DNA of 64,000 bases from Bugulina stolonifera (Eukaryota > Bryozoa > Gymnolaemata > Cheilostomatida > Bugulidae), in NCBI GenBank assembly GCA_935421135.1, contig OW285188.1, forward strand, positions 17,275,233 through 17,339,232, given 5' to 3'. This document shows, piece by piece, positions 1 through 12,900 of this stretch (position 1 is the stretch's first letter; every line of letters starts with the position of its first letter). Position numbers and translations under genes: made by a program. Under the pieces are notes generated by a model, which was not told where the DNA came from, ran no database searches, and worked only from the letters and a program-made list of their open reading frames with translations.

Positions 1-1037
1 CACTTGCCACTGGTAAGCATGAGTAATGGTGTTGTTGTAATATGAATATAGGTGTCTTACCCGCGACTAATGGATATTATTACTACTACGCATAGACTAT
101 AGACTAAACACTCATCGTATCATAGTTTGTCCAGGGTTGCCACCCTCCACTTGTTAATCTCATAGCTGAGGCTGGTTAATCAGACAATGTGGTCAGGCCT
201 TGCATCACTCTATTACTTTATATTATACAGTATAGAATATCCCTGTATTACTGGGCTAGTTATACATTTAGCTAGTACTAAGTAGGCTAGTACTACTAGG
301 CTGGACTTGCACCACTGGACTGGATGTAGATTTGATCACCTGCCAATAGGACCTTCCTTGAATCATTATCTATAGTCTTGACAGTTGCATTATGACACAA
401 TACAATAGCTCAGTGCAGCTAGCCTATATTGTGCTGTATATCCAGTAGCTGTGGCTAGTAGCGCTGATCATATTTTAATGGCATTTCCTTTCGTGATTAT
501 GTTGCAATTCTGGGGCTCAAAATAATTGTAGAGGAAATAAACTGTAAGCAATTTACTAGTACAGAAATTCCAACACAAAGACCAATTTAATCACATCACA
601 CTTCACATCCATAACGTTTGATGGATGGTACCTGCTGCATGTATAATCACCTACGAGTTAACAACTACAATATTGAAGAAAAACTAAAAGCTAACTCAAA
701 ATATTGCACACATTGATCAACATGGAAGTTTGTTAATCTAAGAAATTTAGCATTGTGGTAGTTTTCAACTTTTCCAAAGCTTTCACAGAAGTGTGGACTT
801 ACCAGCATTTTAAAATTCGATTTAGGCCCATTCGTTGCCCAAGCACCTTGACCATTCCTTTAGGTCTAGTAAACATGTTACTTTTTCGTGTTATGTTATG
901 GCATATCCTTATAATAGTTACTTGTTGGGAAGAACAACCTCAACTACATGCGGTTACTATGAAATTTATAAATGTGCAAAGATGGGTAGGTCTACGCTGT
1001 ACTACATGTATGTGATGCAAGATAAACATGTCACTCA
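1..1037. other. Upstream region of the ELK gene, no gene recognised
   Basis: No convincing exon was found. The stretch is AT-rich with scattered short repeats. It should hold the promoter and probably a short 5' exon of the ELK-like gene, because the ETS exon has a good acceptor at about 1086 and ELK proteins normally have only a few residues before the ETS domain. I could not choose a start exon. Confidence 0.4.
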
Positions 1038-2956
1038 ATGAATGTTGCAGACTCAAAATCTTATAATTATAGTTTGTTTGTTATAGCGAATGGCGCTGCT
1101 GACGCAAATGTGACACTATGGCAGTTCCTCCTTGATTTACTCCTCAAGCAGCAATACTCGGATATTATCTGCTGGACTAACAATGACGGAGAATTCAAGT
1201 TGCTCGATGCTGAGCATGTCGCCAAACTCTGGGGTTTAAAGAAAAATAAAAATAACATGAATTATGATAAACTAAGCAGAGCATTGCGGTATTACTATGA
1301 CAAGAATATCATCAAAAAGGTGATGGGACAGAAATTTGTGTATAAGTTTGTATCATTTCCTGAGATGGTAAAGACAGAAAATAGGATTACATTTCAGAAG
1401 AAAATGGAAAGCATAGTCAACGAGTCTAAGCCGACACCGAGCACAACTAACTCTTCTGTAGTAAATGGATTTCAAACTCTACGCCCGTATGATGTTAAGT
1501 CTGCCATGATACCTCAGGCTCAACTAGCTTTTGCTCAACAGCGGGAGCGACTGTTGTATGAGCAAGCAGTAGTAGCACAGGCTATGGCTGAACAACAGAA
1601 GTACCATGTTCCTCCACCAGAGCACCAAACTCTGTACCACAGTGATTCATCTCAGTCTAAGGTTGGTAAACAGTACCTTTCAGTATATTATCTAGGGTAT
1701 ATGTGACTCTCAGTCTATAGTTAGCATACACTGTGTATTTGTGACCCTCAGTCTATGGTTGGCATACACTGTGTATTTGTACCAATGTATGTCTTGAATA
1801 GGAAGTCTACAAGACAGTTTTCTTGATTTATTTTTATTAGATTAGCCGCCATTCTTCCGATTTCTGTATAATTGACAGAGAGGGTGGCTCTTTATCATTG
1901 TTTGGTACTTCCTGTACTCTTGTTAATGAATAGGTTAGAGGGAGGTTTCAGATGCGCCATCCACCATTAGCTGCCCTGGGAGATCTATTCTATAGGCTTC
2001 AGCACAGTCCAAATGGCTTAGCATAACTAATTTTTTGTGTTACCAACACAATCAACATAATTATATGTATTCATAGTATTTCATGTTGTTATGCTAATCA
2101 AGGCAGGTATGTTTCCTAATTAACGTAACTATATATGTTACAGTTCTCACCAGCACCTGGTGACTCCCAGAGCAAGCTGAGTAGATCACCAACACCTAAT
2201 GTAACTTCACCAGCCCCTCCACCTTCTACACAACTGACCAACACTCAGCTCTCAGCGCTGACAACAGCAACCCCTGCAGTGAGTACCACCTCACCATCAA
2301 CAGACTCCTTGGCCACGTCTACCAACGATTCTGTTCTTCAGCAGAGACCTTCGCCACCTGTAACTCCAGCAGTTAGCGTGTGTACACCAGCTGGATCTCC
2401 TTCTCCCACCCCAGTCTTTGATCTCCCTGGCTCTGGAACGCCTACTCCACCTCCTAAACCAGTCACACCTGTGAAATCAGCGGACTGCGAGGTGAAGGTT
2501 AAACTAGAAATTCCTGAATTTCAAAGTACTAAGCAGCAGAATAAAGCTGAGTGCGGAGGTAGTATTGAGGCTCGTAGGTTATCTAAACAATCAAAAGTCA
2601 AGCCTGACCCACTAAGTATAAACAATGACGTAGTGGTTAACCCTTCAGTAACCTCCCCACTAATGACAAGAGGTTTGCTGCCTAGTCTGAACACACCCAT
2701 GTTTCTCACCAGCCCCATGTTCGGCCAAAGGACTCCTTTAATTCCAGGGATACACTTCTGGGGACCAGGAACACTTAGCCCAGTATCTACTCTTTCACCT
2801 AGGTTTGGAGGGTTACATGCTGGCCCCGCATTCCAGTTCCCTGCATTTGCTGTGTCCCCAGCCACACTAGCATCCTTTAGCTCCTTCCATGATAGTGTGT
2901 TTACTAATGCACCAGCACCTAATTCAGCATCTAATGTTGATAAGAAAGTATCCTGA
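1038..2956 (+). CDS. ELK: ELK-type (ternary complex factor) ETS transcription factor
   Basis: Nuclear DNA-binding factor of the ELK/TCF subfamily, known in other animals to bind GGAA sites and respond to MAP kinase. Two coding exons are visible: 1038 (or 1087)-1661 and 2144-2956, joined in phase 0, giving about 478 residues if started at 1038. The ETS domain covers roughly residues 27-115 and contains [20 protein letters not shown] and the recognition helix [17 protein letters not shown]. The second exon is Ser/Pro/Thr-rich. It carries VKLE (2498-2509, a sumoylation-type site) and a C-box-like stretch with IHFW (2750-2761), TLSP and FQFP (2831-2842), matching the ELK activation domain with its ERK-docking FxFP motif. 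The start is uncertain: the frame is open back to ATG 1038, but TTTGTTTGTTATAG ending at 1086 is a good acceptor, so the true start may be in an upstream exon. The donor at 1662 (GTTGGT) is weak but is the one that keeps frame. I did not see an SRF-binding B-box. Confidence 0.85.
2498..2509 (+). other. Sumoylation-consensus motif VKLE in the ELK homologue
   Basis: Codons read Val-Lys-Leu-Glu, fitting the hydrophobic-Lys-x-Glu consensus. ELK1 has an R-motif with similar sites between its ETS domain and C-box, and this one sits in the equivalent region. Confidence 0.4.
2750..2842 (+). other. ELK C-box-like activation segment ending in FQFP
   Basis: Encodes IHFW, then TLSP and a further SP site, then FQFP. 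In ELK1 the same order (IHFW, TLSP, FQFP) forms the MAPK-phosphorylated activation domain and DEF docking site. The spacing differs a little here. Confidence 0.7.
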
Positions 2957-3901
2957 TAGGTGCTTAGCCATATATTTACAGCAACATGGTCTGTAGCAGC
3001 TTTTTGGTGCCATTGTGTTCAACCATACGTAATCTACATAGTTATGTACATGTATATTTATCATAATCGGTTCCAGGCAGTTGATTTTTTGTAGAATCCG
3101 AACTGTGGCTTCATATTTTTCATCTCTAATGAAATTTATTATTTAACTTTTCACAGCTTCACAATTTCTAGTTATTGATTACTTATTTGTTATCCTTTCC
3201 ATTTACTAGCTACTAGTACAGTAGATTCATTCTGGTAAATCTCAGGACATCAGCCAATATATTGTTATCATTCTACTTGTTCTCACTAGGATTGTTTTAT
3301 TTTGTATAATTATTTGAATTATATTGGCAGAGTACTATTTTTGTATGATAATATTTGTATTCCATTTCATTGGATTTAATAACGGCATTTCTTATTTCCA
3401 TTTTATTCATACAGTTAAGGTACAAAATAATTATTGTATCGGTGCTGATCCACTACCCATCCTTGGCTGATCTAACCAATGTATATTTTTATGTCTCCAG
3501 CAAACAAGACATCTGTGTATACATGAAATATTCAGATAATCTTATAAAAGTAATTATGGCTTGTTATTGTAAAATTATATTTGTATAGCTTTTGCATCGG
3601 CATGTTAAAAGTATATTGTTCTTTAAAATCAAAAGTTATTACAATATTCTTTAAAAAATATAACAAGATTAAAACAGAGAAGTTGTGGATGGCTTGCTAC
3701 TTTGAGTGTTAGCTACAATTATTTTTAAATCATTTTGAACTTTTTTGTACGTCATGTACGCAATACTGTACCAGTTGGTTAGAATGGTTTAGTTCATGAT
3801 ACACCAATACCTAAATGAGTTGAATGGTAGTTTTTAAAGTGTCAACTACAAGTTTACTCAAATCTTCTGAACTGGATTCTTCCTAAAGTATGTATACATC
3901 A
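2957..3901. other. ELK 3' region and left edge of the tandem duplication
   Basis: AT-rich 3' flank with no credible ORF. From about 3490 the sequence (shared block beginning CAAACAAGACATC) resembles 16065 onward, so the left end of the duplicated MFSD4 unit lies here, within or just past the ELK 3' UTR. Confidence 0.5.
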
Positions 3902-6900
3902 CTAACTGCTGTCACTACTTTGGTTTGTACTGTCGTATCTCCTAAAACAAAAGAATTGCTGATACATTTAGATAATACATGTACAAACTATTCATTTACT
4001 GGCATGTTCTAAACTACAATCCTCTCCTGAACACAAACAAATTGAGACAGGACAACTCCTTGTTATGATCAGTAAGCTAAGGCTACCAGTACATGCCTCA
4101 TAGCTAACATAAGCACCATAACATATACACAAGACTGATTTTAGGATGAAAATTAACAGTCAGAGCCAAGCCTGCAGAAAAGAGGATAGTGTAGGATCTA
4201 TTCTAAGCCCTCTAAAGCTGCATGTACACGGCACCGAATCACTTCATAAAATCATAAAATGTGATATGTCCACAATCTTCAGAAATTGTATGTTTACCTG
4301 AGGAGTGAATTATCACTGTCACTAAAGTGTTGGGACTCCTCTCTTGGTGCACTGCAATCAGACCCCTCCATAGAATCAGGGCTATACCATATAAAGCTAG
4401 GCGATGTCATGGCTATAATCACATACACATTATATAAACCAACATGCTGTAGGACACAGAAAGAATATTGTTTTACCAAATGTGATAGCAGCATATTACT
4501 AGTGTAAACTGAAATTGTCCACACTTGCATTTATTGGAAACAATAGACATGCAGTCCTTTAGGAAATCCAAACTGTACATATCTTATTCCTTGTACAATT
4601 AAATAGTCCTACTTTTCATGCACAATATTGTTGCATGATTATTCAGTTGGTACCTAAACACTTGCACTTGCTATAATACAATGATCATTCAAGAATCAAA
4701 AGGAAAGTTTGATAGTTAAAGGGTGCAATAATCGTGCTGCGAGTCGTAAGCAAATAAATACAACACATGTCATGACATGACAAACCATTACATACATTAC
4801 ATTGGATGCACATGAAGCTGAATATTGGTAATTGTCCTCTCTCTTCCTTATAAAAAGGACGATAAGACAACTTCAGTAATTTCAAATGTGGGTGTCTGTC
4901 TGCACAAGTTCAAATGGAAGTACATGTACATCAAATATGAGAGCCTTTCATTCTGTGAGCACTACATGTATATTTAGGCATCTAGTAAATCTATTTGATG
5001 CAATTTGAATTCATACCTCGTTCTAATAAACTCTTAATTGCTAATACGAGCATTATTATAGAAATCTATATTTATAAATTTTGATTCCTACTTCCCAGTG
5101 AATAGATCCTAAGAATTTTACATCTTCAACATACATTTACACGCAGTGTGAATAGCAGGAAATGAATTTACATTTGTAGAAATTGCCTACAAACCAAAGT
5201 AATTTGCATATACTAAACACCAACTTTTTGGACTTGAAGTACAAATATATAAGTACATGTACCTGCATGTACGTATGTATTCTTGTAGGCCTACACTTTT
5301 TTATTTAACTTGAAATGAAATTACAATATTTACCAGAGTGAATAAAATGGTTAGTAGAGTTAATGTAGAGTCAACACAACATACAGTCATGTATGGCAGT
5401 CATAGCCCCAGCTCTAAATAACTGCCAGTGCATAAAATGAAAATTGTGTACACACCAGTAGTTTCTCAACACCCAAGTCATATAATATGCAGTTGTCTTC
5501 TCCTGGCTTGCAAACATAGGGGTACACAACTCTACGTAAATAGACATGATGGCATGTAAATAATTAAAGCAATAGTAATGTTGCACTAAAATAAGAAAAG
5601 GTTTGTTTACTCACCCTTAAACTTATGAGTAGCTCGTCCCATTAGCCAGAATGTAGCATAAATAAACCAGGAAAGAAGCACACAGGCCAGTAACATCATC
5701 ACAAATGAATTTGGGCTTTTATCAATAAACTGAAATATAACATACATGGATTATGTGCTATATAATGTTATACTTACATATTATATGTGCACATATGCTA
5801 CTGCTTATACTAAATGAATACAACACTGATATTTCCTGTACGAATGAACAGACATACCTGTCCCTCCAGCACAGGTATGACCATTTCTCCAACTGCTGCA
5901 CCACCAATAATAAGTGACATCTGAAGATCTGTAGTATGTATGTAGGTCATGTATTAGTATATAGGTCATATGTTAATATATAGGTCATATGTTAGTATAT
6001 AGGTCATATGTTAGTATATAGGTCATATGTTAGTAGATAGGTCATATGTTAGTATATAGGTCATATGTTAGTAGATAGGTTATATGTTAGTATATAGGTC
6101 ATAATTATGTTAGTAGATAGGTTATATGTTAGTATATAGGTCATAATTATGTTAGTAGATAGGTCATATGTTAGTATATATGTCATATGTTACATTATGT
6201 TATGCTGTATTAATATATAGGCCACATGTAACATAAAATTATGCTGTAGTATATAATACATTGCATAGGCATGTACATGCACATGCATATACATATGTCA
6301 TGTACATATATACACTATCGTGCATCATTATGTGATGCATATACAATGTACAGTGGAACTCGCCTATAATTCGACCTCTCCTAATTCAAATACCTGGCTA
6401 GTTCCAACTACATGTTGTATTATATTGCATATACATGTACTTTGCATATACATGCATATTGTATACAACATAATATAACTCTAGCCTAAAAATTATACAA
6501 TTATGTACATGTTACAATATAATAATGTGCACTACTGAACGTACCCAACAATGCACTCTATGCTGGTAACCAAATTCGGCAGCACTGTATGTACATGTAC
6601 TTCCATCTCCATATTTTTCTCTATATAACCTACACCAATTATGTTCTAGGTACCAAATGTTAGTTGGCAATTCTCCAAAAGCACTACTAGATCTACACTA
6701 AGATCTGCTGGTATTCACTGAATGCACTCAAGTCTCTGATTCAGACTATTACTATGTAAGTATCTAACAGACTCTAGTAAGAGAGTTTAGTAAAGTGTAA
6801 CTTGTTGTTCGTATAGTGGTGGGTTTTTGTGTGCATCACATTTAAATACAGGCCGTGCATCTCATTCTACTGCAATTTTGTATCTCTCCATGCAGAAAAT

Positions 6901-9900
6901 ACAACCCAACACAAACATGGACATGCATACTGATTACATAGGTATACATGTACATATTGATAATTCTGCATATATATACATTGTACATTAGTTACAATTA
7001 AAATACACATACATGTACATAATGATCATACAAGCATGAATGCTAATCATTTAAACATACGAAATTAGTCATATAGACATACTTACTGGTCATCTAGATA
7101 CACTTACTGGTCATATAGCCACACTTACTGGTCATATAGACATACTTACTGGTCATATAGACATACTTACTGGTCATATAGACATACTTACTGGTCATAT
7201 AGACATACTTACTGGTCATATAGACATACTTACTGGTCATATAGACATACTTACTAGTCAAATAGACATACTTACTGGTCATATAGACATACTTACTGGT
7301 CATATAGACATACTTACTGGTCATATAGACATACTTACTGGTCATATAGACATACTTACTGGTCATATAGACATACTTACTGGTCATATAGACATACTTA
7401 CTGGTCATATAGACATACTTACTGGTCATATAGACATACTTACTGGTCATATAGACATACTTACTGGTCATATAGACATACTTACTGGTCATATCCATAA
7501 AATTTTCAGTCATAGCAATGGTAGTTGGGGTTACACTGCTCATGAACAGACCCAGTATAACAGTAGCTGATACTACAGAAGCATAGCTGAGACCATTCAT
7601 TCCAGTTAGGTAAATAATCACAGCTACCTGACATCCCACCTACAGTGAGAGAGTAAATGATGTGAATCACAATCAAACCTCTTTATCGCACATGTAATAC
7701 CCAAGACACCAGACTAACACCTACTGCCATTGTTTGTCCCACAAGGACGGCACACAATAAAATCAGTCAACAGAACAAATATCATATTTTGGAGTTGTCT
7801 ATTCTCACCATAATAATAAATATAGAGGAGGTAACTCACAGTGGCACATGAATATTGCATATAATCATATTGTCATGTTACTGTAGGTTATTGTAAGTAG
7901 ATTGTAATGTAGATCATCACTTACTATGTTGAGTAGCAGCATAAAATATGGAGTAAACTTCATGGCAAGGTAAACAGATAGGAGTCTGCCTAATGAGTAT
8001 GATGCCTGTAATATAATTCATATTTATAACATCATATACGTCATATAGTCATATATTATGATGTATAATACAATGGCACACATGTACATACGTCATATAA
8101 TGTCATGTAATACAATGGAATGTAATACGTGCTCACCCAGAATATCACATTCATATATCCAATATCCGTCTCATGGTTCTGATTTTTTATAACTTTAATT
8201 GCATAAGTTTGTAAAAACTCATTAGCATGTCCCTACAAATACATGTATAATGTGACAACTTAGTATAATATTACACTATGAACAGAATACTCTAATATGA
8301 TATTCATACAGTGTTTTTGCATTCTAAATTTCAGGCACAGGCCAACTTGCTCGAGAGTTTTCCGGCCAACTTCTGTCACAGGGTGAGCGAACACACAAGC
8401 CTGGGCCAACCGTAAAATCCTTTTTGTCTTGAGAGAAACTTTGGTGTGCCAATGAACTAGGGATGGTTTTCTCCAACCACGCAAAGTCCAATAGCCCTTT
8501 CGGTCTAGGCCTTTGGCCATCTTGTATGTACTGTTAGATTGATACATGTGTTATATACCAGAATACTATTATGTAATAATGACGCACCTGTAGACCATCA
8601 TATATAAATACTGTGAGACAAGCAGCTATAGTCAGCAGTGCTGCTTTAATTAATGATCGAGAATAGGAACTTTTAAATTCATTCTTGTATTCCTGCCACT
8701 GCTCCCACAGTTTCTTCTTCTCTGCCTTCACTTTCTCTGTAATAATATGGGTGTATATATTGCACATAATGCAGGCTTATATAATCTCATGCCATATCTA
8801 CATGTACATCGACATTAGGTACATGTCGTACTGTATATCTATTTTGTCGATCTGTGGTTAATGCAAAGTATATATTATGCAATTTAATGAACATAACATT
8901 TCCTATGTAGTATGAAACCTTGTCCATATTATCTACCTTTATTTCCTGCTGATATACAACAGGGATAAGATTCATTAGTATTAGGAGTTATCTAACCTTT
9001 CCCTTCTGGTTCATGTAAGTACGGTTTACTTTCAGAGTTGATCAGTCTCTGGGACTTTAGACCTACATTTCTGACACAGCACTCAGATCTGAACACCACT
9101 ACTGCCCAGTAAACAACTATCGGTACCTGATAAATATGATTGTTATACATGTATTATCTAACTGAAACTTATACTTATACAAAATCATATTATTAGCAGA
9201 ATGACCATTTTTGGTTCCCTTAGTGCCACTTTTGTTTCCCTTTTATTTTTTTATTATTATTACTATTATTATATTATGGTAGGCCCATTGCTATTACATT
9301 GTAAGTATTTATGAATGTGTGACTGTTTGAAAAAAAAAACAGCTCGAAACAGGGCATTTCGAAAGTGGACAGTTCAACACTGGAAAGTTGGAAACGCCTA
9401 CCCCAAATCCCAACCACCAGATTTCAACTAATTTTTATTGTTATTATTTTTTTATCTAATTAATTAAATTTAATTAACTAAAATTAATTATTTGTGAGTT
9501 TTATTCTTCTAAATGTAATCTACACAGTTTCGAACTGTCTGGTAAAGAACTGTCCGGTTGTGAAACGTCCTGTTTCGAGCTGTCTTTTTTAGATGTCCCT
9601 TTACCAGTATTTATTATGCTGTCAGTAAAACCCTATCTATACCTGAACAGCTGCTAGGATCCAGAAAGCATGTGCAACTTCAAACTTTTCAGATCTGTCA
9701 CCGAGTATAGAAGTTGATGTGGAGCTATTGCTAGCGGTCATGTTACCAAGCAAGCCATCTGATATATCTCCTGGTTCCACGGTGTCATTCTCCAAGATGG
9801 AGCAATCTTTGTTTATTAGAAACGGCTCAGCTATCAGAGGACTCATCAAAGCACCGATACCATAGCAAAAGTGTAGAGCCTATAAATAACTCTAATAAGT

Positions 9901-12900
9901 GGAAACCAGTAGAAAAATAATAGGCTATGCAGAAAATTTAAACACTTCAAAAACAAATTGGATCAGTTCATGTAATTGACTTGTATATAAAAACAAAAAG
10001 AAGCATTGCCATTATCATAGAGAGTACATAACTCCTTATCAGTATTTCATTGCTAGAGCAAAAGCAACAGGAACCTTGTGATTGTATAGCATAGCTTATG
10101 CTTCACTTAGACTAACCTGGAGAAAAGGAGCCACAGCCTTGTCATAGATATGTACAAGCTGAAGATTAGCCAAGCAGTCTATAAGACCCATGGCTATGCC
10201 CATGATTCCCATGTACACACACAGCAGTATTATACTTCTAGATAGTGCAACCAGTACTAGTGTGATGGGGAGGACAACTACAGACCCAAGTAGCAGTATA
10301 TCTGCAGATAGTCTGAAATAATAGCAACATAAATGGGTTTATGTTGTGTGCAGTAGGTTTAACATTTAGGACTACACTAGCTCACACAGTGCTATCTCTG
10401 AGAATTGTGATGCTCACTTAATAGTGGTAGGTGAGTAAGGTGACAGGTTCTACTGGTTATCCAGAATAAACATAACACTTGTAGATAACTGGAAGCTGCA
10501 TCATAAATCCACTAATAGACTATGATGTATACTTGGTATATAATGGTTATTATATTCAGTAGTCAAAGTTGGGCACAGTCTTCTCACCATAAATTTCAGG
10601 GGGTCTCTCAGGCTGATAGATCCCTTGCAGATTACTATATTATAATAAATTACTAATTGGACCATATTTTAACCTGAAGTTCTTGGATTTTGCACCATTT
10701 CGGTGTCTAATTTTGATAAAGTTTCCGATTTCCAGGAGAGCGCTCAGGCGTCCTCCCTGGACCTTCCCCGCAGCGCGTGCCCTCAAGTGGTTATGTCGGC
10801 TACCCTAGAGATCTCTACCTCTTTTCTTAGACTTTGACCAGTGATTATATTGCCTGCTCCCCATGTTTGGATGGGTGGATTAGTGTACAGAAAGTAAGAA
10901 AGCAATGATCTAATTCTAAAGGATCAACTTTTTCCTAGCTTACAGTAGAAGGCCTTCAGTTCACCAAGTGGTTTACAACAGCAAAATGGCTAGGTAGGAG
11001 CATTATAAGGTTTTCGGATGCCTATCCTAACATCACTAATGACCTTTTAGGGGAACCAAACCTGCATCTCCCACATGGAAATCCAGAGCTCTAACCACCA
11101 GGCTGGAGATAGCATGGACACTGATAATATTGTATCTAGTTTCTATCCCGTAATAGCTGAACATAAAACCAACTACACACAGACAAGACAAGACAGTAAT
11201 TAATACTTGGGAAGACTTCAATGCAATAACCTAGAGCAAAGAAAGATAGAAGCCAGCCACCCTTTTGACCTACATGTACAGTTTGCTATAAGCTTATTTG
11301 ATGCTGTTACCAAATACAAAGCACATACTTTGTTCTACAATAAAGTTCATGGTATTTCTATACAAAGAATGGAGAAGGGAATGCTCAGTATCAGCAAAAT
11401 TAAAGTCAAGACTCCAGTAGTTGAAACTTGTACGAATACCATACGTTTGAATATACTCTCCATTGGTAAGTATGAGTTAGTGAAATTAGGTGGGTGATAA
11501 CAATAATATGTGTAGCTGTGTGATGTAGCAGTTAGCTGTGGCTTGTTTGGAAACAGTTCTTGAAAAGTTAAGCAGAGGAGCATGTTTTCCAGGAATATTT
11601 TTGGAATAGTAGTAGGAGAGGGTGATTAAAGATGTGGAGCTCTTGCTTTCAGCATTAATAAGACAGCAGACACGAGTGTCTACTGCTGTGACACATCTCT
11701 GTCTGTCTGAAGTGGGGGGGGGGGGGGGTGACCACCCTAATCTTCATGTTTCCAGTTAGGTTTACACAATGCTATTGGGTACCATTAGATAGAAAAAAAA
11801 ACTCTACATCTATTGATGTATATATATATTCATTGTACATGTATGCCATCAAACCTCTATAGAATGCGGTGCACATGTCAAAGTTTAAGGTGGTCTCATA
11901 ATTTCGCACAGCACTGTAGATGATAGCCGTAGTACATTTGGAATTATTGCTCTTGTTACTTTCTAGTATGTATGCATGCGGCATGCCCCTTTGTATATTA
12001 TCACAGTAGCTACTGTTTACACTAGCATTTTGAACTTGGCTATATTTATTTTGGATTATTGTGTTTATTTGATAAAAAATGTATATAGAAGAGAGGTTGC
12101 AGTCCTGATTGGGTCTACACATCAGAGTCGTATTCCAGTTCAGGTTACCCAGTATGATTCAGGTTAGAGTCTAAGGCTACAAACAGTGCTTTAGCCTATA
12201 AGTAGCATTTCTGGTACCATATGAACTCCTGACATGAATGGGTAAAAAATGTGAGTGAAAAATATACGTAGATTTAGGGAAGACTCATACTGCTTAGCTT
12301 GCACATGTAAAAGCTGTCTTCACATGGCTTAACTGTATTCTGTGTCTGTGAATTTATTATATACAGTGTATACATTACATGTTTAGTATAACACATGGCA
12401 TACAATTAGAATATATTACTACATGCATATTACCTAGATGTTTATAACCTAATTATTGGTATGTAGTTATATAATCCGCATACTACTTGAGAATCCCTGG
12501 TCATACTTCCCTTTATTTATAAGTACAGTAGAACCTGCTTAATTGAAACTCCAAGGGACCACCATAATTGGTTCGAATTAAGCAGGGTTTGAATTATGTG
12601 ATCCGTTTATTATTTTATATAATGACTTGGATGCCTACTTGACAAATAATACTATATAAATGTATTTTTATACTGTTGTCTTGTACAAGTTTTTGAATTA
12701 TGTGAGGTTTGAATGAAGCAAGTTCCATTCTCTTCCTTCTTCATCTTTTGAAGCATGAAAACACTGCTGCCATAAACAGTCAATGGTCTTATATACAGGT
12801 CGCCATGAAAAGACCCCAGTAGGAGTAGACTATCTGAAGTCACTTACCACAATAAGCAGTCTTATTCTACTTTTAGTTAAGATTTTAGAATTATGTACCC

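Noticed and set aside
1067..1258. Minus-strand ORF over the ETS exon
   Set aside because: Antisense shadow of the ETS domain.
11712..11730. Poly-G tract as a regulatory element
   Set aside because: A homopolymer run in an intron with no supporting context.
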